NCBI GenBank assembly: GCA_947179485.1
Contig: OX359247.1
Location: 13,616,588-13,680,587 of the forward strand
Direction: 5' to 3'
DNA from: Allacma fusca
Taxonomy: Eukaryota; Arthropoda; Collembola; Symphypleona; Sminthuridae
Length of the DNA stretch: 64,000 nucleotides
Shown: positions 25,501-39,070 of the stretch, piece after piece
Position numbering within the stretch: the stretch's first letter is position 1
Layout of the letters: the number at the start of each line of letters is the position of its first letter
The notes under the pieces: model-generated
Seen by the model: the letters and a program-made list of their open reading frames with translations, nothing else
Told to the model about the DNA's origin: nothing
Database searches by the model: none
Made by a program: the position numbers and the translations under genes

Positions 25501-27822
25501 TTCCTGTTGAATAGACATATAGAACACATTAAAGTGTATTTGTTTTTTGCTCAGGAGGAACGAGTGAAATCTCGGGCAGAAACTGAAGACCAAGTGAAAT
25601 CGACTTTCCAAAACTTATTCCCAAAGCATTCATCCCTCTTGGTAACTTTCGAATTATTCATTTTCTGTCTCTCTAACTGTAAAAGCAAAAATTGCCGCAC
25701 AGCATTTCACCCTATATACAGTGTAGTACGAGGCTTACATAAATTGCATACTGGGGGTCGAAACTGTGCAATAGAAATGAACCTTCGCGTTAAACCTAGA
25801 GATTTTATTTCGTGTTTTTCATAAATATAATTTCATGCACTGAGAAGGTTCTACAAGTATTCCAATGCTAAATATTATAAATTTTAATGTTTCAAAAAAT
25901 AAGCTACAGTTTTTATGTTGAAAAGAATTATGTTTATTTTATTCAATGATTTCAGAGCAAACATGATGACTGGATAGTGGAGTTTGCAAAAAATATTCAA
26001 GAAGAAATAGATGCTGCAGCGTCCCAAGCACAACTGACCAGCACCAGTGGTTCTACTGAGGTTTCTGAAGAAATTAAAACTCTTCAGGAAACTAATACTA
26101 GACTCCAAGAAGAAGTTTTGCATTACCAGGATGTCCTAACCAATACCGTATGTTTTGTACTTTATTCATAATGGAAACAGATGGAATTTTTTGCTTTATT
26201 AGCTCTGAAAAATAAAATTGAAATCGTATCAGTTAATCCACTAACACTAATTTTATGGTGAAGATCTACACAGGGCTAATTAGACGAATCAATAACGCTT
26301 TCTTTCTCTGTGATTACTGGATATTTTGTATGGGGTTAGAAAGGGATTGAATTCGGCATGTTGCATTTGCAGGAGTCTTTGTTAAGTAACCTCCAGGGCA
26401 GTATCGAGAAAGAAGAATTGAAATGGCACCAAAAACTTCAACAGAAGGAAGCTGAAATTAGCTTCCTGAAGGGACAAGCGCCGTCCGTTAACGTAATTTA
26501 ATAATTGCTTGGAATTTGTATATAACCCGTTTGCTAGTACTGTTGATTTGATTGTAATCGAGCAGTAACGTGTACATCTGCTTATACTGTAATGTTTTTA
26601 CCGTATGTAGGCAAATTTTTCCGTTTTGCTGATTTTTTAGCTCTTGTAGTTTTTGCTGCTCGGTGCTAATTCGTAATTTTTAATGTGTGAATTTGGTCAT
26701 TTGTATAATTATATTGTTGCTGTGTAGGTTGAATTATCAAATTTGAAAGCGCAATTGGATGGAGAAAGAGAGGAAAAGTCTGTACTTTTGCAAAGGTGCT
26801 CTGATTTAGAAAATAATATTCAAAATCTGAAGAAGCAGATTGAGCAAGTTGAATCTGTACGAAATGTAAGTGTTATTATTGTATGCATTATAAACAGTGT
26901 TGGCAATTATTAACGCATTATCAGTACAACAATTATTGTCGATTCCAATGTATTTGAATACTGAGATAATTATTGAATTTTGCAGACCTTAGAAAAACTG
27001 GAAGAAGACTTAAAAGAAGAGCGAAGAAAGGCGGTGGAACTTGTGACTGAAAAATCGAGATTAGAGTCTGCCGTGATAAAAGAGCAAGATAGTTGTAAAG
27101 CAGAAAAAGATAAAGTTGTCCAGCTACAAGGGGAGGTCACGTCTCTAAAGGTTTGATGTTGTAATGTTATATTAGCCGATTTAACGCAATAACAACGTGA
27201 TCAGACTAGGATGAAATAAATGAATAGAATTAACAAATGCATTTTTGGGTGTTGATGGTTGGTATTCTACGAATGAAAGCCATGTATAGCTGTTACAGAA
27301 CATTTGATTTTTTTACATATAGAAACAACTTTCTCAGGAACTATTAAATACATCGCTAATTTCTTCTACGACCAGCAATGGGGTATCCAACGGGAAATCC
27401 GTGGATGTTTCTGGAGAATCTGAGGTAACGTAACGGAATTTGGTAGTGCATAAGTTCAACGAATATTTAATGTGCTGCAGTTTGTAATTATCTGTACCTC
27501 TATTAACGTAACTCTTTTTCCTTTTCTATGTAAGTATACGTGTTTATAAATGTGACTTTTAAATGTGCCAATGTGTTGATACAAGTGTATGATTGAGTTT
27601 CTCTTGATGATGATGGTATTACAGCCTGTAGTCAAATCGGGAGAAGTCTCTTCCTCTGCAGCTACTCTAGCCTCTCCGCATGCTTCTACTAGTTCCACTA
27701 CCAATGCTGCTCCCTCCCCCAAAACTACTAACGCTGACCTTCCCATTTCTTCCAAAGAGAGTAAACCCAAGAAAAAGAAGGTAGGCCTTAATTTCCCTGC
27801 ACGATTTCTAGGCCGTTCCTAA
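22530..27822 (+). CDS. Kinectin / ribosome-binding protein 1 (p180)-like ER coiled-coil protein
   Basis: Thirteen exons in frame: 22530-22880, 23039-23623, 23795-24076, 24272-24721, 24825-25102, 25194-25401, 25555-25641, 25956-26147, 26373-26492, 26728-26865, 26986-27150, 27323-27424, 27625-27822, about 1051 residues if read to the TAA at 27820. The N terminus has a signal-anchor span (residues 5-27), then KEKSFEEAIAEQKK, which matches the start of RRBP1 and kinectin, then a Lys-rich stretch. A Pro-rich linker (PPPTPPPPLPQ) and a long heptad coiled coil (from about residue 310) follow. The block NNELRAKNTKLMDTL, FQNLFPKHSS and DDWIVEFAKNIQEE matches the C-terminal kinectin/RRBP1 domain. The family anchors ribosomes, kinesin or microtubules to the ER. 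The RRBP1 decapeptide repeats are absent, nearer to kinectin. ATG 22530 is preferred over 22479, which lies before the acceptor. A donor at 27781 allows other 3' ends. Confidence 0.88.
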
Positions 27823-29221
27823 ATTTTCTCATACCGTTAATGAATACAGTCAAATATCTTTAATGATTGTGCTGTGAAATCAGTTCCGTTATATCCGACT
27901 CTTTATCCATCACGCTAAAAAGCCTTTCAAACCCTTCCGTCATGCATTGTTCCGCAATGAGGGTTTAGGAAGGTAAACGTTCAGCTAATATCTAATAATT
28001 AAGAAACTGTTACGCACTAACATAAAATCCGCACTTTACTAAGTGAAATCTTATCACTAATTACAAAACTTACACTTAGATCAACAGCTACTGTAACGCA
28101 GAATAACAACAGCAGTTTCTAACGAGTACGTTTGTTTGGATTGTAGGTGTAGGATGTACGCCAGCATTTTTGTATTTGTTTTAAATTATAATTTATCAGC
28201 TTACAAATAAGTTACTTAAAAAAATTTAGTTCTTTTCATAACTTCGATGACTTAGTAGTTGGACCAGTATGTATGGTTCAAATTTTGAACATACTAGTTT
28301 TGTCTGATCATGAAATCCTAGGTGCGAGTTATGTTTTTGGGTTCATTCAGATTTACACAAAATAAGCACGAGCAGTTTGCGAGCTTTATTTATCAATGTT
28401 ATAGGTTTCCCTGTAGAATTTTATAAGTTTTCTATGCGTTGCAGTTATGAGTATCTATGTGTATACTTGCTAGTTAATTCTTGATATTTAGTTGTGTTCG
28501 TATTGTAAAAAATCAACCTGACGTTGCGGCAATGGTCTACGTTTCGATACCGTGCACGCTTCTTATTAGTGTTTACATATCTAGAGTTATTTTCATTTGA
28601 TTGGAAGTAATATTGTTTAGAGATTATATATGTAGTTAAGGTATTGTTTTGTTCGTGCTGCTAGTAATTAGTTTGAAGGTACATATGTTCCAGCTCCAGC
28701 TTTTATTAGGAATAATTGTTTTCCTGATCCTTAACCAATTATGTCAGTACAGTTTTCACTTGGATGGATAGTTTGGATTTTGGACGTGAATTTATGCACA
28801 CATGGGTTTAGTAGAATTTACACATACAAATACATCATTATTTAGAATCTTAAGCGTTAGCACATTCGAAATCGAATATTAAGTTTGTGACTACACTGCG
28901 GTACCCTTATTTAAAATTTATGCATGCTTATTCTTGAGTGAGAAAATATCCAGCAAAACTTTTTAACTAGGATTTAATGATAGGTTGAAATGTAAAAGAC
29001 AGAATATCGTTTAGTGTGATAGAACAAAAATGAAACCTAGTACCCGATGCTAATTTAGTTTTGATACGTTTTGGTAGTAAATGGTAATTATTTAATTTCC
29101 TTTAGCATGAATGTAGTGTTGTTTAGACTTGTATTTAGAAAATAAGATTAATTAGTTTGGATTTTCCCTTGTGTAGTAAGTGTTGTGAATGTGAAGAATG
29201 TCTTCCTATTTTTGTTTTCAG

Positions 29222-29266
29222 AATAACGGATCTTTCTTATCATTGTTTGCATTGAATTTGGAATGA
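29222..29266 (+). other. Candidate alternative last exon A of the kinectin-like gene
   Basis: A strong acceptor (tatttttgttttcag) precedes 15 codons, NNGSFLSLFALNLE and a stop, in phase 0, compatible with the donor at 27781 after KPKKKK. Confidence 0.35.
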
Positions 29267-29441
29267 GGATGTTTGGTGGAGGAAATCTTTGCATGGTTAA
29301 TGGCAAGTCTCCTTAATTCCCATGTGTAATGTTTAAATTAGTTTCCATTCATTACTAATGAGTAACATATTAAAAATCAGAGCTAACTTCTTGCTGGTAG
29401 AAATACTAATTTGAATCCTTTAAATTCTGTACGAGTAGAAA

Positions 29442-29621
29442 TGACTACTAAAACTGTTAGTTTAACTTTTAGAAGTAGGCTGAGGTTTTAAGTTGTGTAT
29501 TATTTGGGTATAGTTCATTTAAAGTTGAAATTTTTACTAAAACTATTAGATTAACTTTGAAAGTAGGCCGAGGTTTTAAGTCGTGTATTCTTTGGCCATA
29601 ATTCATTTGAAGTCGAAATTC
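29442..29621 (+). repeat. Direct duplication, about 90 bp, two copies
   Basis: Two adjacent units share ACTAAAACTRTTAG, GTAGGCYGAGGTTTTAAG and TTTRAAGTYGAAAT at the same spacing, with perhaps 15% divergence. This is a simple local tandem duplication in non-coding DNA. Confidence 0.75.
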
Positions 29622-31243
29622 CGGCGTTTCTACACAGCATTCTGTAGCGATTTTCTGTAGTTTTACTGCATCATGAGTAATAATTTTCATTGGGTTTCGT
29701 ATTTGTCTGCATTGCAATAAATTATTGTTTCGAATGAAAGCTGCAAATCGGTCTCTATATCTGCAGTCTGTACAGAATATTATTCTGTGATTTACTTGTA
29801 ACAGCATGAGCTCCTTTTATCTTTCCATTTTGGTTCTCTTCTCAACTTCCTGCCGAGTTACAGCACCTTCTTTTTTTTATTTAGATCTGCTGTAATGAAA
29901 TATTTCTTAGAGAATCAAATTTCCCTATCTTGTAGTAGGTGATTAGTGTTCACTAATTTTCAGTATAATTTTTCGGTTTCTTTTAAACGTGTTTTTTCCG
30001 TCACTCTTCTAGATACTGGGCAAACCAAACCTGCGTGTTATTAAAGGTAACGTTTAGCAAAATAAAATACATCGGGGGTATTAGAAAAAATCGCTGCTAA
30101 AATATTATGCTGGAAAATATTGTTTTGGTTAGTGCACACCCCCTAAGGGCTTTTTGCTTTGGATAAAGAAATTTTTTTGTCATTCGTACATTTAGTTCTT
30201 CTGGGTACGTCGGTTCTTGTATGGAGGTAGCCGTTAAGTAGGTTTATTGAAATTAAATTTGGGTTTTCTGGAATATGGTAGAATTGTCGTACATAATTAT
30301 AGGTACATATGTACATATATGGATAATTGAATACATGGAATTAACGGTAGCGGGTTTCAGTTACTGTTACTATTCAAGTCAAAGCTTCAGGGAAAGGGAG
30401 ATATGCCCCATATATTTTCTGGTATTACACGAGCTGGAAGAATTGGAATAGTTATTTCAAAGTTGTGATAACAATGTATAGTGCGGTAGATCTTGTCAAT
30501 AAAGTTGTTGGTTAGCGTCTGCTGCTTTTAGATTACGGGATCAGGATAAACAAAGTTGAAGCATTGTAATTGCGATTTACCAAATGCTTATATACTGTTT
30601 ACAGTTAGCTGCTTACATTTGATTTGTAAGAATATGATTGGTGAAGAATGCTGCTACAGTACCCCATTTACCTAAATCCTTGTTGAGTTGGCATGTACAT
30701 ACATATACTTTATGTTTATGTATATGTAATATGTATGTATCCAGTCCACACTTACCTGTCATCTGATTTGCTAGCTTTGTTATCTACTACAAAGACCGTT
30801 AAAATTTTGGTTTTGTTATCTATAATCGTGAAAGCTCCCATAGTTTATTTGATTCAGGTCTTCATGAACCATACATATTATTCCCCAAGGAGTATTACGG
30901 CTCATGCTGCTCAGGGCCTGAATCACCTAAATGTTTTCGTGCCTATTCTCGCACAACAGCTGCCTCAGCTTTTGCATTGATGCTAAATTGCTTTCGTAAA
31001 TAAATGGAGTATGGCTTGCCGGTTGTATTATCTACATACATAAGTACTCTGTCTTGTCTTACTTAAAATGGATAAGGTTTCGGGTAGCTATTGAAACGGC
31101 TTGACGCGTTAATTTTTTAAATACAAGTATGGGTGTCTATGTGTACTTTTTGTACTCTGGTAAATAGATTTGGGTAACCAAATTCAGTTTTCGAAATTTT
31201 ACTCTCTGTGACTAATATTTCTGGCCTGGGAAATTTTTTTCAG

Positions 31244-31264
31244 GGTGCTTCGGCGAAAAAGTAG
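31244..31264 (+). other. Candidate alternative last exon B of the kinectin-like gene
   Basis: A strong polypyrimidine acceptor (aaatttttttcag) precedes GASAKK and a stop in phase 0, compatible with the donor at 27781. The result would be a lysine-rich C terminus KPKKKKGASAKK. Confidence 0.4.
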
Positions 31265-31533
31265 GAAATGACGACTAAACGGAAGAATTATAATTGTTTT
31301 TGTAAAACATAATTGGCAAAGCCTGGCTGGAGTATTCTTCTAACATCTTTCTCTCACTCTGAAAATCTTCTTGTTCTTCTTTCTGCTTCTTCGTTGAAAT
31401 TCTTCTTCAGCTGTTTTTCCGGCTTAATGATTTTCGACGAGAATGTCAGACTATGATTGATAAAACGAATTTCAAAATTTTAAATGATTTAAGAATGATG
31501 AGTAAATCATATTTGTGAACATGAATGGCACAG

Positions 31534-31614
31534 AAGGAGAAGAAAAATGGTAGTGCAGAAAAAGAAGAACCAACAGCATTGGATGTGCAGCTGGAGATGG
31601 AGACTACTGGATGA
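31534..31614 (+). other. Candidate alternative last exon C, or small ORF
   Basis: After an AG with a poor polypyrimidine tract, 26 codons (KEKKNGSAEKEEPTALDV...) run to a TGA in phase 0. The composition is coding-like and fits the charged tail of the kinectin-like protein. The same frame also has its own ATG at 31525 (MAQKEKK). It could instead be 3' UTR. Confidence 0.3.
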
Positions 31615-33772
31615 AGTCTTTGCAATTAAAATGTTTAAAATTAATTTATGCATTCAAGATTTTTACCACTTTCGGGATTTTTCCAGCTTTTTGTTGTAAT
31701 TTTTGTATAGAAAGAATACTTAAATGATTAATTTATTAATAGGTAGTTTGTTATAACCTGAATGTTGATTAATTGTTAGGTTGAAATGTCTACTCCTTAC
31801 ATCATTAAATTTCTTTCATTTGACGCTACAATCTCATCTTGTGCAGGAACAGACTCTTTCTACGGTATATAGATAGGTACCTATATATTTATAAACTGAT
31901 TCGGGAATGAAGATATCTAGATAATATTATATAATTACACAAATGCGGAGTGGGTAATTTTATTTAGCTGAGTCAATATCTGTCACAGCATATTTCGAAA
32001 TTGATCAAAGAAAAAGAGGAATTTAAGCAGTAATGAAAAATAACTGTATATTCAAGTTTATTGACGACCGTAAGCATGAAATTGCCAGCAGGTACATGCA
32101 GAATGGAATCATGGCACAATACGCATTTACTTGTATTGTGTGTAATTATTGTAGTTCAGGTCGATACATTCTGAATAATAATTATTTAAAGTATGGCAAT
32201 CGTCGAAAATAATTTTGTAGTACGGAATGATTTCGATGAGCATGTATACAGCTAGGGAGTAAAGAAAAGTAAATAAAATTGTTGAATGCTTACGTATACA
32301 TTCATATTCAAATGTTCGAAGTCTCTAATAATGTTCTGTCAAATTAACAAGGTGTAGATGATAACGATTCCAAATGCCACATGAAGGCTCAAACGTTAGG
32401 TGTTTATTAATGAAATGTTTGGAGGCTTTTTGAAGTTGAGTGTTCAGATTAGGGACACTATCACCTGAAAATAGTTGCATTCATTGTTGCTTCAAAGAAT
32501 TTGAGGCATCAGTCCTGACTTGCAATATTAGAATATAATTTAAAATACATACATGCTACATGGTGCTTCAGTCTTCAATTCACTCGTTTTTGGATTGTTA
32601 ATTGAGTTGGTTGGTCTAATCATTGTATCGTTAGCTTCAAGCAAATAAACACGTGTTTTTTCAGTAGTAAGAATTAAATCAAAAATAGTTCAAAGTTTAG
32701 TTGATACGCAAGAAACGTTACATTCTGTATTTCTAAGGTGTTTATTAATTTAATTTGTCGTTTGTGAATATTGTAATCGCTTGTTCATTAAATATTCAAC
32801 ACAACGTAATATAGATACTTATTATAAAGGGGGAAAGGTTTATATTTACAACATATAGATAACTATGTACTCTATCAAGTTCCATATTTAAGCTGTTGTT
32901 TACATATAATTGTACCGCATTCTTTCAAAACTACTAAAATATGAGTTGCAGTTAACCTTCAAATGACAGATCGAAAATCGGAAATAAAGCAATGTTTTCG
33001 TATCGGAAACTTCTTGTTCAGAATCTTATTGACAAATGTGTATTAATGGTTTGTACGATTTCTATTTGAAAGAATGAACTTTGACGCACGTTTATGACTC
33101 TCATATAACTGTTAACAAGGGGTGGCTCGGCTCCTGAATAAATAATTATCATTTATATGTATATACTGTATGCAGTTACTGAACCCTACTAGATAACTGT
33201 AGATGAATCATGCACTACTAATTAATGAAATTCCAGTTTATGTAGTTTATTTCAGTGTGAGCCTTTTCTCAGCCTTTCGGTACGAGCATTTTTATAATGG
33301 CAATTACTATATCTACTCAAGTATTATCTGTTTCTTTTACCTTAATTCAAAGATGTCATTTTTGCGCTAAAAGTGATTCCTACCCTAGTCAATAAGGTAT
33401 TTAAAAATCGGAAAACAGGAACCCGAATTATTTGGATATATGTACACACATAATGCTCCATAACTCAATGTATTTTTTTCAGACGGGATTCATGCCAAAA
33501 ATACATCGTAGCCTTAGTCAGGTACTCATATGCAATATCAGGTAAAAGTATTGACAAAGAATGTGACCAGCAGCACATTTTGTCTATTTATATTTGTGTC
33601 CTGGTTGCTATTTAAATATTTGTAGTAGCGGGCAGTAAAGAATCAATTAATAATAATCAATCATTCCGTTTAGAGCATCAAAAAAACGCGTAGCTTTGAA
33701 GACGAATAAGTAATTAGTAACAATTACTTATTTAATTTAAATTTAATTTGATTTATAACTTATTTAATTACT

Positions 33773-33808
33773 GTGGGATTACTACTAATTAGTAATTAGT
33801 AATCCCAC
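33773..33808. repeat. Palindromic hairpin sequence
   Basis: GTGGGATTACT and its complement AGTAATCCCAC flank a short ACTAATTAGTAATT core, in a region with many TAATTA words. It may be the centre of a decayed inverted-repeat element. Confidence 0.6.
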
Positions 33809-35828
33809 ATTTAAAACATCTTTAATAGTTGACGAATTGCTCAAAACTCACGGTGACAAGCGGAACAGAAGTAAGTAGCTCATACGATCATTCATACCGT
33901 AATATATGTATGCAGAAATTGTGATTGTAATGCTAAAATCATGTACTCATATCACTCACTCCACGACTCAAGGTTATATTTTCAATAAAAGCCATCAGAA
34001 TGGTAGTACATGCGCCTGTTAAAATAACACAGTATTCATAAGTTCTGGTATCTTTTGTAATCGCAGCTATCGGAAGCACACGAGCTGCCTCAGCTGGGTC
34101 AAGTTACTGTACGATCTCCAGCAATGAGCGCAATATTAGGAATTAATTGTTTCCCCTGTGAGTGTGATTAGCACTTTTTAAAAAAAAATTGTGTGCATTT
34201 TCTTACCCCAATGAGATTAAATCTGAATTGAGTGGAACTCTGGACGCCTAGCAATTAGAACAGTGCACTTAAAAAGCCATATTCATTTAAATAAGAATAC
34301 GTATGTACACAAATCCATGTATGTATAGATATACATACACATGTGTTTGAAACTATAGTTTAATACATATTAACGAATACAGATTCAGTTACTTGTACGG
34401 CGGGATAGTGAAGAGATATCACAGAATCCCATAACCCTACATATAAATGCACAACAGTGCAGTGCAATGCGTTTCGAATAAAATAAGTTTCAGGTAAATT
34501 CTGAAGTCGTATATTCATACATTGTTCTTGACAGTGCCTGGAGTATTTCTGAAGCAACTAAAAAACGCACCGTTAGGAAGATCCCATTACATAGTACTGC
34601 GAGTAAGGATGTTCAATCGTGCTGCTACCTGGCGGTGAGTTCTTTTTGCACACAAGATACATTCTCAGCAATCATTGTATGTACAAGTGGGTCAGTGGGC
34701 GTTATAAATTAATCGTATAGGGTAGGACCGTTCTAATTGGTAGAACTCCTCCATCCGTGTGTAAATTTAACATCATCTCACAATCAGAAGAGATTGCTTA
34801 CTGCTAAGCCTTTGCATGATACTAATAATTTTGGGGAGTTCTTGGAGTTGGAAGGAACCAGATCATGTGTCAGGTCATAGTATGAACAACTTGCTACTCA
34901 TTCTTAGGCAGATTTCATTAATTTGATCTATCATCTCACGTTGGGATATATTTTCCAAACTATAGTATAGCATTTCAGTTAAACTTACCGTTGCTCAGAT
35001 CTCTTTCCATATTCTTTCAGAGATCGTGCCACTCAATATATTGTGAATGTGACTCCCAATCCCAACTCCCATACGAGAGTAGGTAACATTTCCTTGACTT
35101 TTTATTGCTTGCTTGAAACGAGCAGCGGTAATTCCTTTACAATACAGATAGCCTAGAAAACAAACTGTACCTTGTACTTTTACCCCGAATCTTTGTCTTT
35201 GGTCAACTAATTGGCTCTCAATAGTGTTTGATAACCTGAGTGACTGTAATTGAATGAATCACAGTTCAAAAATTCACAGGGACAAATATTAACAATACGT
35301 GCCTATAGCATTGTATAAGTACAATACGGTTTATTATTGAGTGTCATGATAACGCCGTGGCATCATGTCTTTATCGGTACAAGTATTATTTTTATTCACA
35401 CACACACACTTTTGCCACGTGTGTTTCATATCCTTAAATAATATTTATAGCCATTTTATTTTTTACGGAAATAATTACAATATATCATCCATGTAGGATG
35501 TTCCTACGGAACTGACATGTGGCATTGGGCTAAAGAAATATAGTGTCATACTTCATTTAAAAAAAAGATTGATAGTGATGGACATGTTGACATTTATTGT
35601 ATGCATTCTTCCGTTCGAATTAGGTGTGTATTTATGCGGATGGATCATTTCAGAGCATTTTATAAATAATGCAATAATAATGATAATATGCATACGTGCA
35701 TAATATAATTGAACAACGGAGCACTGTGAAGACTAAATGAGAATTTTATGACCTTGTTTTTTTATATTTCCTACAGTACAGACTTCAAGAAAATTTAGAA
35801 CCTCTGGAAGCTTAGCTCAACCTCTTGC

Positions 35829-38800
35829 ATGGTGAAATTCCCCAAATTACTAATTGCGAAGTCCACTTCAGTTACTTATGGAAGTGTAGACAGGATTACA
35901 GGAAATCCAATGGCAGATTCTTCTGATTCAGATTCAGGATCACCGACTGGCATTCACAATTCTGACCTTCAAGGGAAAAAAGGCTTCTTTCAGGGCAGGA
36001 GTCATCAGAGCTTGAAAACAACAAGCACTGCTAGTACAAGCGTTGAGCTACATGACCCCAATGACCCTTTTGACCCAAATGAGAGTTTAGGTTTTGACTG
36101 GAATTTTTTGAAGAGATTTTGGTGCATTCATGAGCTACTATTTGTGAAGATCTATTCTTTACCTGCCACTCTTTTTTATACATTAGTTCTTTTTACATTG
36201 TTACGTAAGTACAGTCATTTTTTAAGTCTTCTCCCAAAAAAGTAATGAAATACCTTTTTGTAAATATGATATTCCTTTTAATTATTATATATTCATGTAT
36301 GAATTAATTTTATTTATAATTTTCGAATTTTAGATCGTTAGAATATATTTATAGTGTTTATTTTGTGTTTTTTTTTGCAGAGGAATACGTTATTTATCAA
36401 GTTGGATTGGTTCCGAGCAAGTTTTATAAAGTGCTGGGAGATAAAGATATAAATGGTTTCTGGCAAGTCTCTTTGTCCGCTCTCGGTATCATCGTCTCTA
36501 TATCACTTGTAATTCATAATTTTTACATGTACGGTTCAGTGCGTCAGTGTATAGTAGTGTATGTATGAACCTATGTTAGTATGTTCTTATGTTTGAAAAA
36601 CATGGGTCTATATTATTTTTGATTAGGTCAAGAGTTCCCAGCAATACTTACTAAAACTTTTAACAGTAACTTGGAGGCAAGTGTTATGTAAAGCAATCCA
36701 CAGGTCCTACTTCAAAGATGTTACCTATTATCAATTGAATGTGTTGGATAAGAAAATCGACAACCCGTATAAGAAATTTATACTATTATTTAATACATCA
36801 AATGTGTTAATAGATATGCGAAGACGAGTTAACATAAGAGGCATGACATATTTTTAGGGATCAGCGAATGACACAGGATGTAGACAAACTCACATCAACC
36901 TACTGCGAAATCTTGCCTCGTATCATTGTCTCTCCTGTTGTTTTGAGCTACTATACGTACAAAGGGTTTGTTAGGTTAGAAGAAACTATTCAGTAACTGA
37001 ATTACTTATCAATGGGAAGTACTTAATCGGACTTTAAAGCAGTTTTGTTGTTTTGTAGCACAGGATGGCAAGGACCTGTAGGTTGTTTTGCATTTTTTCT
37101 GCTTGGAACAGTGTTCAATAAACTGTTGATGGGACCCATAGTTGGATACGTGGCTGCTCAAGAAAAATGTGAAGGAGATTTTCGGTAGTTGGAAATAATG
37201 AGGAGGTATTCATCCAAACAAAATGTGAAAATAATTCCTCAAAATGTGTTTTCAGATTCATACACATGCAAATCAGAACCAATTCCGAATCCATTGCATT
37301 CCACGATGCTTCATCTATTGAAGGAGAAAAAGCTGACTTAGCGTTATTGAAATTAGCAAAGGCTCAGCATAAACTGTACTTGCGACAGTTTTTCCTGAAT
37401 GTGTCTATGAATTTGTTTGATTATTTAGGAAGTATAGTTAGCTATTTCATAATTGCACTACCTCTTTTTGCTGGCCTCTATGACCACTACTCGCCTTCAG
37501 ATATTTCTGCCTTAATTAGCAAGGTATTTGATGAACCTATCGGGATCCTATTGTGAACATGATTTCAAGATGTTTTTTGTTTACACTAATTTTGCCGTAT
37601 TGTTTACTATTACAGAATTCCTTTATTGCAATGTATCTAATATACCAGTTCAGTCAGCTGGTTGATATATCCATTAAAGTCACCGACGTTGCAGGTGTCA
37701 CGCATCGTGTGGCTCAGCTTCTTGAGAGATTGATTTACCTGCAGAACTATTGGCACGATAAGTACATCCCTGATGGGTCTGTTACAAATAACTCGAAAAT
37801 TGCTGAATTTGAGGAATTTGCTAAACGACGAGATCCTGGAAATGGTAACTCAGAGCTTCCTGAAACTACTGAATCTACATTAATACCAGCCTGGATACTA
37901 GAAAATATTTCGTTTACGGCCCCCTTCCGGCAAAAGTCTCTTGTCAGAGGTAATCGGAACGTAAAGAAAATTTACAATTAGTATGGTTCGTATGCGGAAC
38001 TGTAAAATTGCAAATAATTCATGTTATATCAATTATTTTTATATTTATTATGCAAAACAGATTTGACTATCACAATATCCGCGGGTCAATCAATTTTGAT
38101 TGTGGGGGGCAGCTCGGCCGGAAAGTCCAGCTTACTAAGAGTTCTAAGAGGACTTTGGCCGTACTGTAATGGCAAGATAACCAGGCTGTATCCCCCAGGA
38201 TGCCAGGGTATTTATTTTGTGCCTCAGAAACCTTTCATGACTTCTGGAACTTTGAGAGAACAGGTGAACCTTTTGTATACTTAATTATGTTGTATGTTAT
38301 TCAGGGATTTAAGAATTAACAGCATTTCAATACCTTTGAACCTCCTAAACAGATAGCTTTTCCATATAAGCCTGATGATAAAGCAGATGGGCACAATGAT
38401 CACTTAATACTTAAATATTTGAAAATGCTTCGACTGAAACCATTGTTAGAGCGAATAGGCAGTCTTGACGAACCGGTCCCTTGGAGTGTGTAAGTATCAT
38501 AAAAAAAACATTAAAGCAATCCGGACATCATTGTCAAATTGAGTTATCATTTTACTATATGTTGCCACTGATGTAACTCCTAGGTACGAAAGTTTATCTC
38601 CTGGAGAAATTCAGCGTATTTACTTTATCCGAGTCTTCTTGCACCGGCCAATAATTGCATTGCTGGATGAAGCCACAAGTGCCTTGCCACTAAATATGGA
38701 AGACATCGTGTACAAGGAATGCCAACGTTTAGGTATAACACTAGTGAGCGTTGGTCACCGAGAATCACTCCGAAGCTACCACGACGTTCTGTTAACTCTA

Positions 38801-38854
38801 GAACTATCAGGAAACTGGAAACTTGAAAAGATTGAAAAACCTAATATAAGTTAG
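35829..38854 (+). CDS. ABCD4: ABCD4, lysosomal ABC transporter (cobalamin export)
   Basis: Ten exons in frame: 35829-36204, 36381-36508, 36627-36766, 36858-36965, 37059-37184, 37256-37523, 37616-37949, 38061-38263, 38353-38489, 38584-38854, encoding 696 residues. The membrane half shows [30 protein letters not shown] and [20 protein letters not shown], specific to ABCD4. The nucleotide-binding domain has Walker [10 protein letters not shown] (509-517), Q-loop VPQKPF, signature LSPGE (611-615), Walker [12 protein letters not shown] (630-640) and H-loop VGHR. In mammals ABCD4 with LMBD1 moves vitamin B12 from lysosome to cytosol. The protein is about 90 residues longer than human ABCD4, the extra being a Ser/Asp-rich N-terminal tail. 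An in-frame TAG upstream supports ATG 35829; a second Met (MADSSDSD) lies 28 codons on. It is a half-transporter and must dimerise. All catalytic motifs are intact. Confidence 0.95.
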
Positions 38855-39064
38855 CGTTAGCGTGTGGCATAATATAACCCTACTAGTACAGACTGAATCG
38901 GTTGATCAAGTTAAGTAACAGATGCATTATTTTGAAATAATTTGAGGATGAATCTGGTTATTGGACATAAAATTATTACTGATTTAAAAGTTTAGCGACA
39001 ATATTGGTAAAATAAGTACTTGCTGCTTATTCTTTTATTGACACTAGTACGCAATGGTGTTTCG

Positions 39065-39070
39065 AATAAA
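39065..39070 (+). terminator. Candidate poly-A signal of ABCD4
   Basis: AATAAA 210 bp after the ABCD4 stop codon. Confidence 0.5.

Larger units (their letters stand above)
27823..35776. other. Non-coding interval between kinectin-like and ABCD4 genes
   Basis: Likely contains the kinectin-like 3' UTR or last introns (to about 31.6 kb) and ABCD4 5' sequence. Pyrimidine-rich CTTCTT words at 31365-31420 and purine-rich AGAAGAA words at 31530-31580 could pair in RNA. The ABCD4 start exon begins at an acceptor (tatttcctacag, ending at 35776), so a 5' UTR exon lies upstream; a stretch ending in a good donor (ctggcg/gtgagt) near 34634 is one possibility. No other genes are seen. Confidence 0.45.

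Noticed and set aside
29469-29807. 112-codon minus-strand ORF
   Set aside because: Covers a 90-bp tandem duplication in non-coding DNA, which accounts for part of its length; no recognisable motif.
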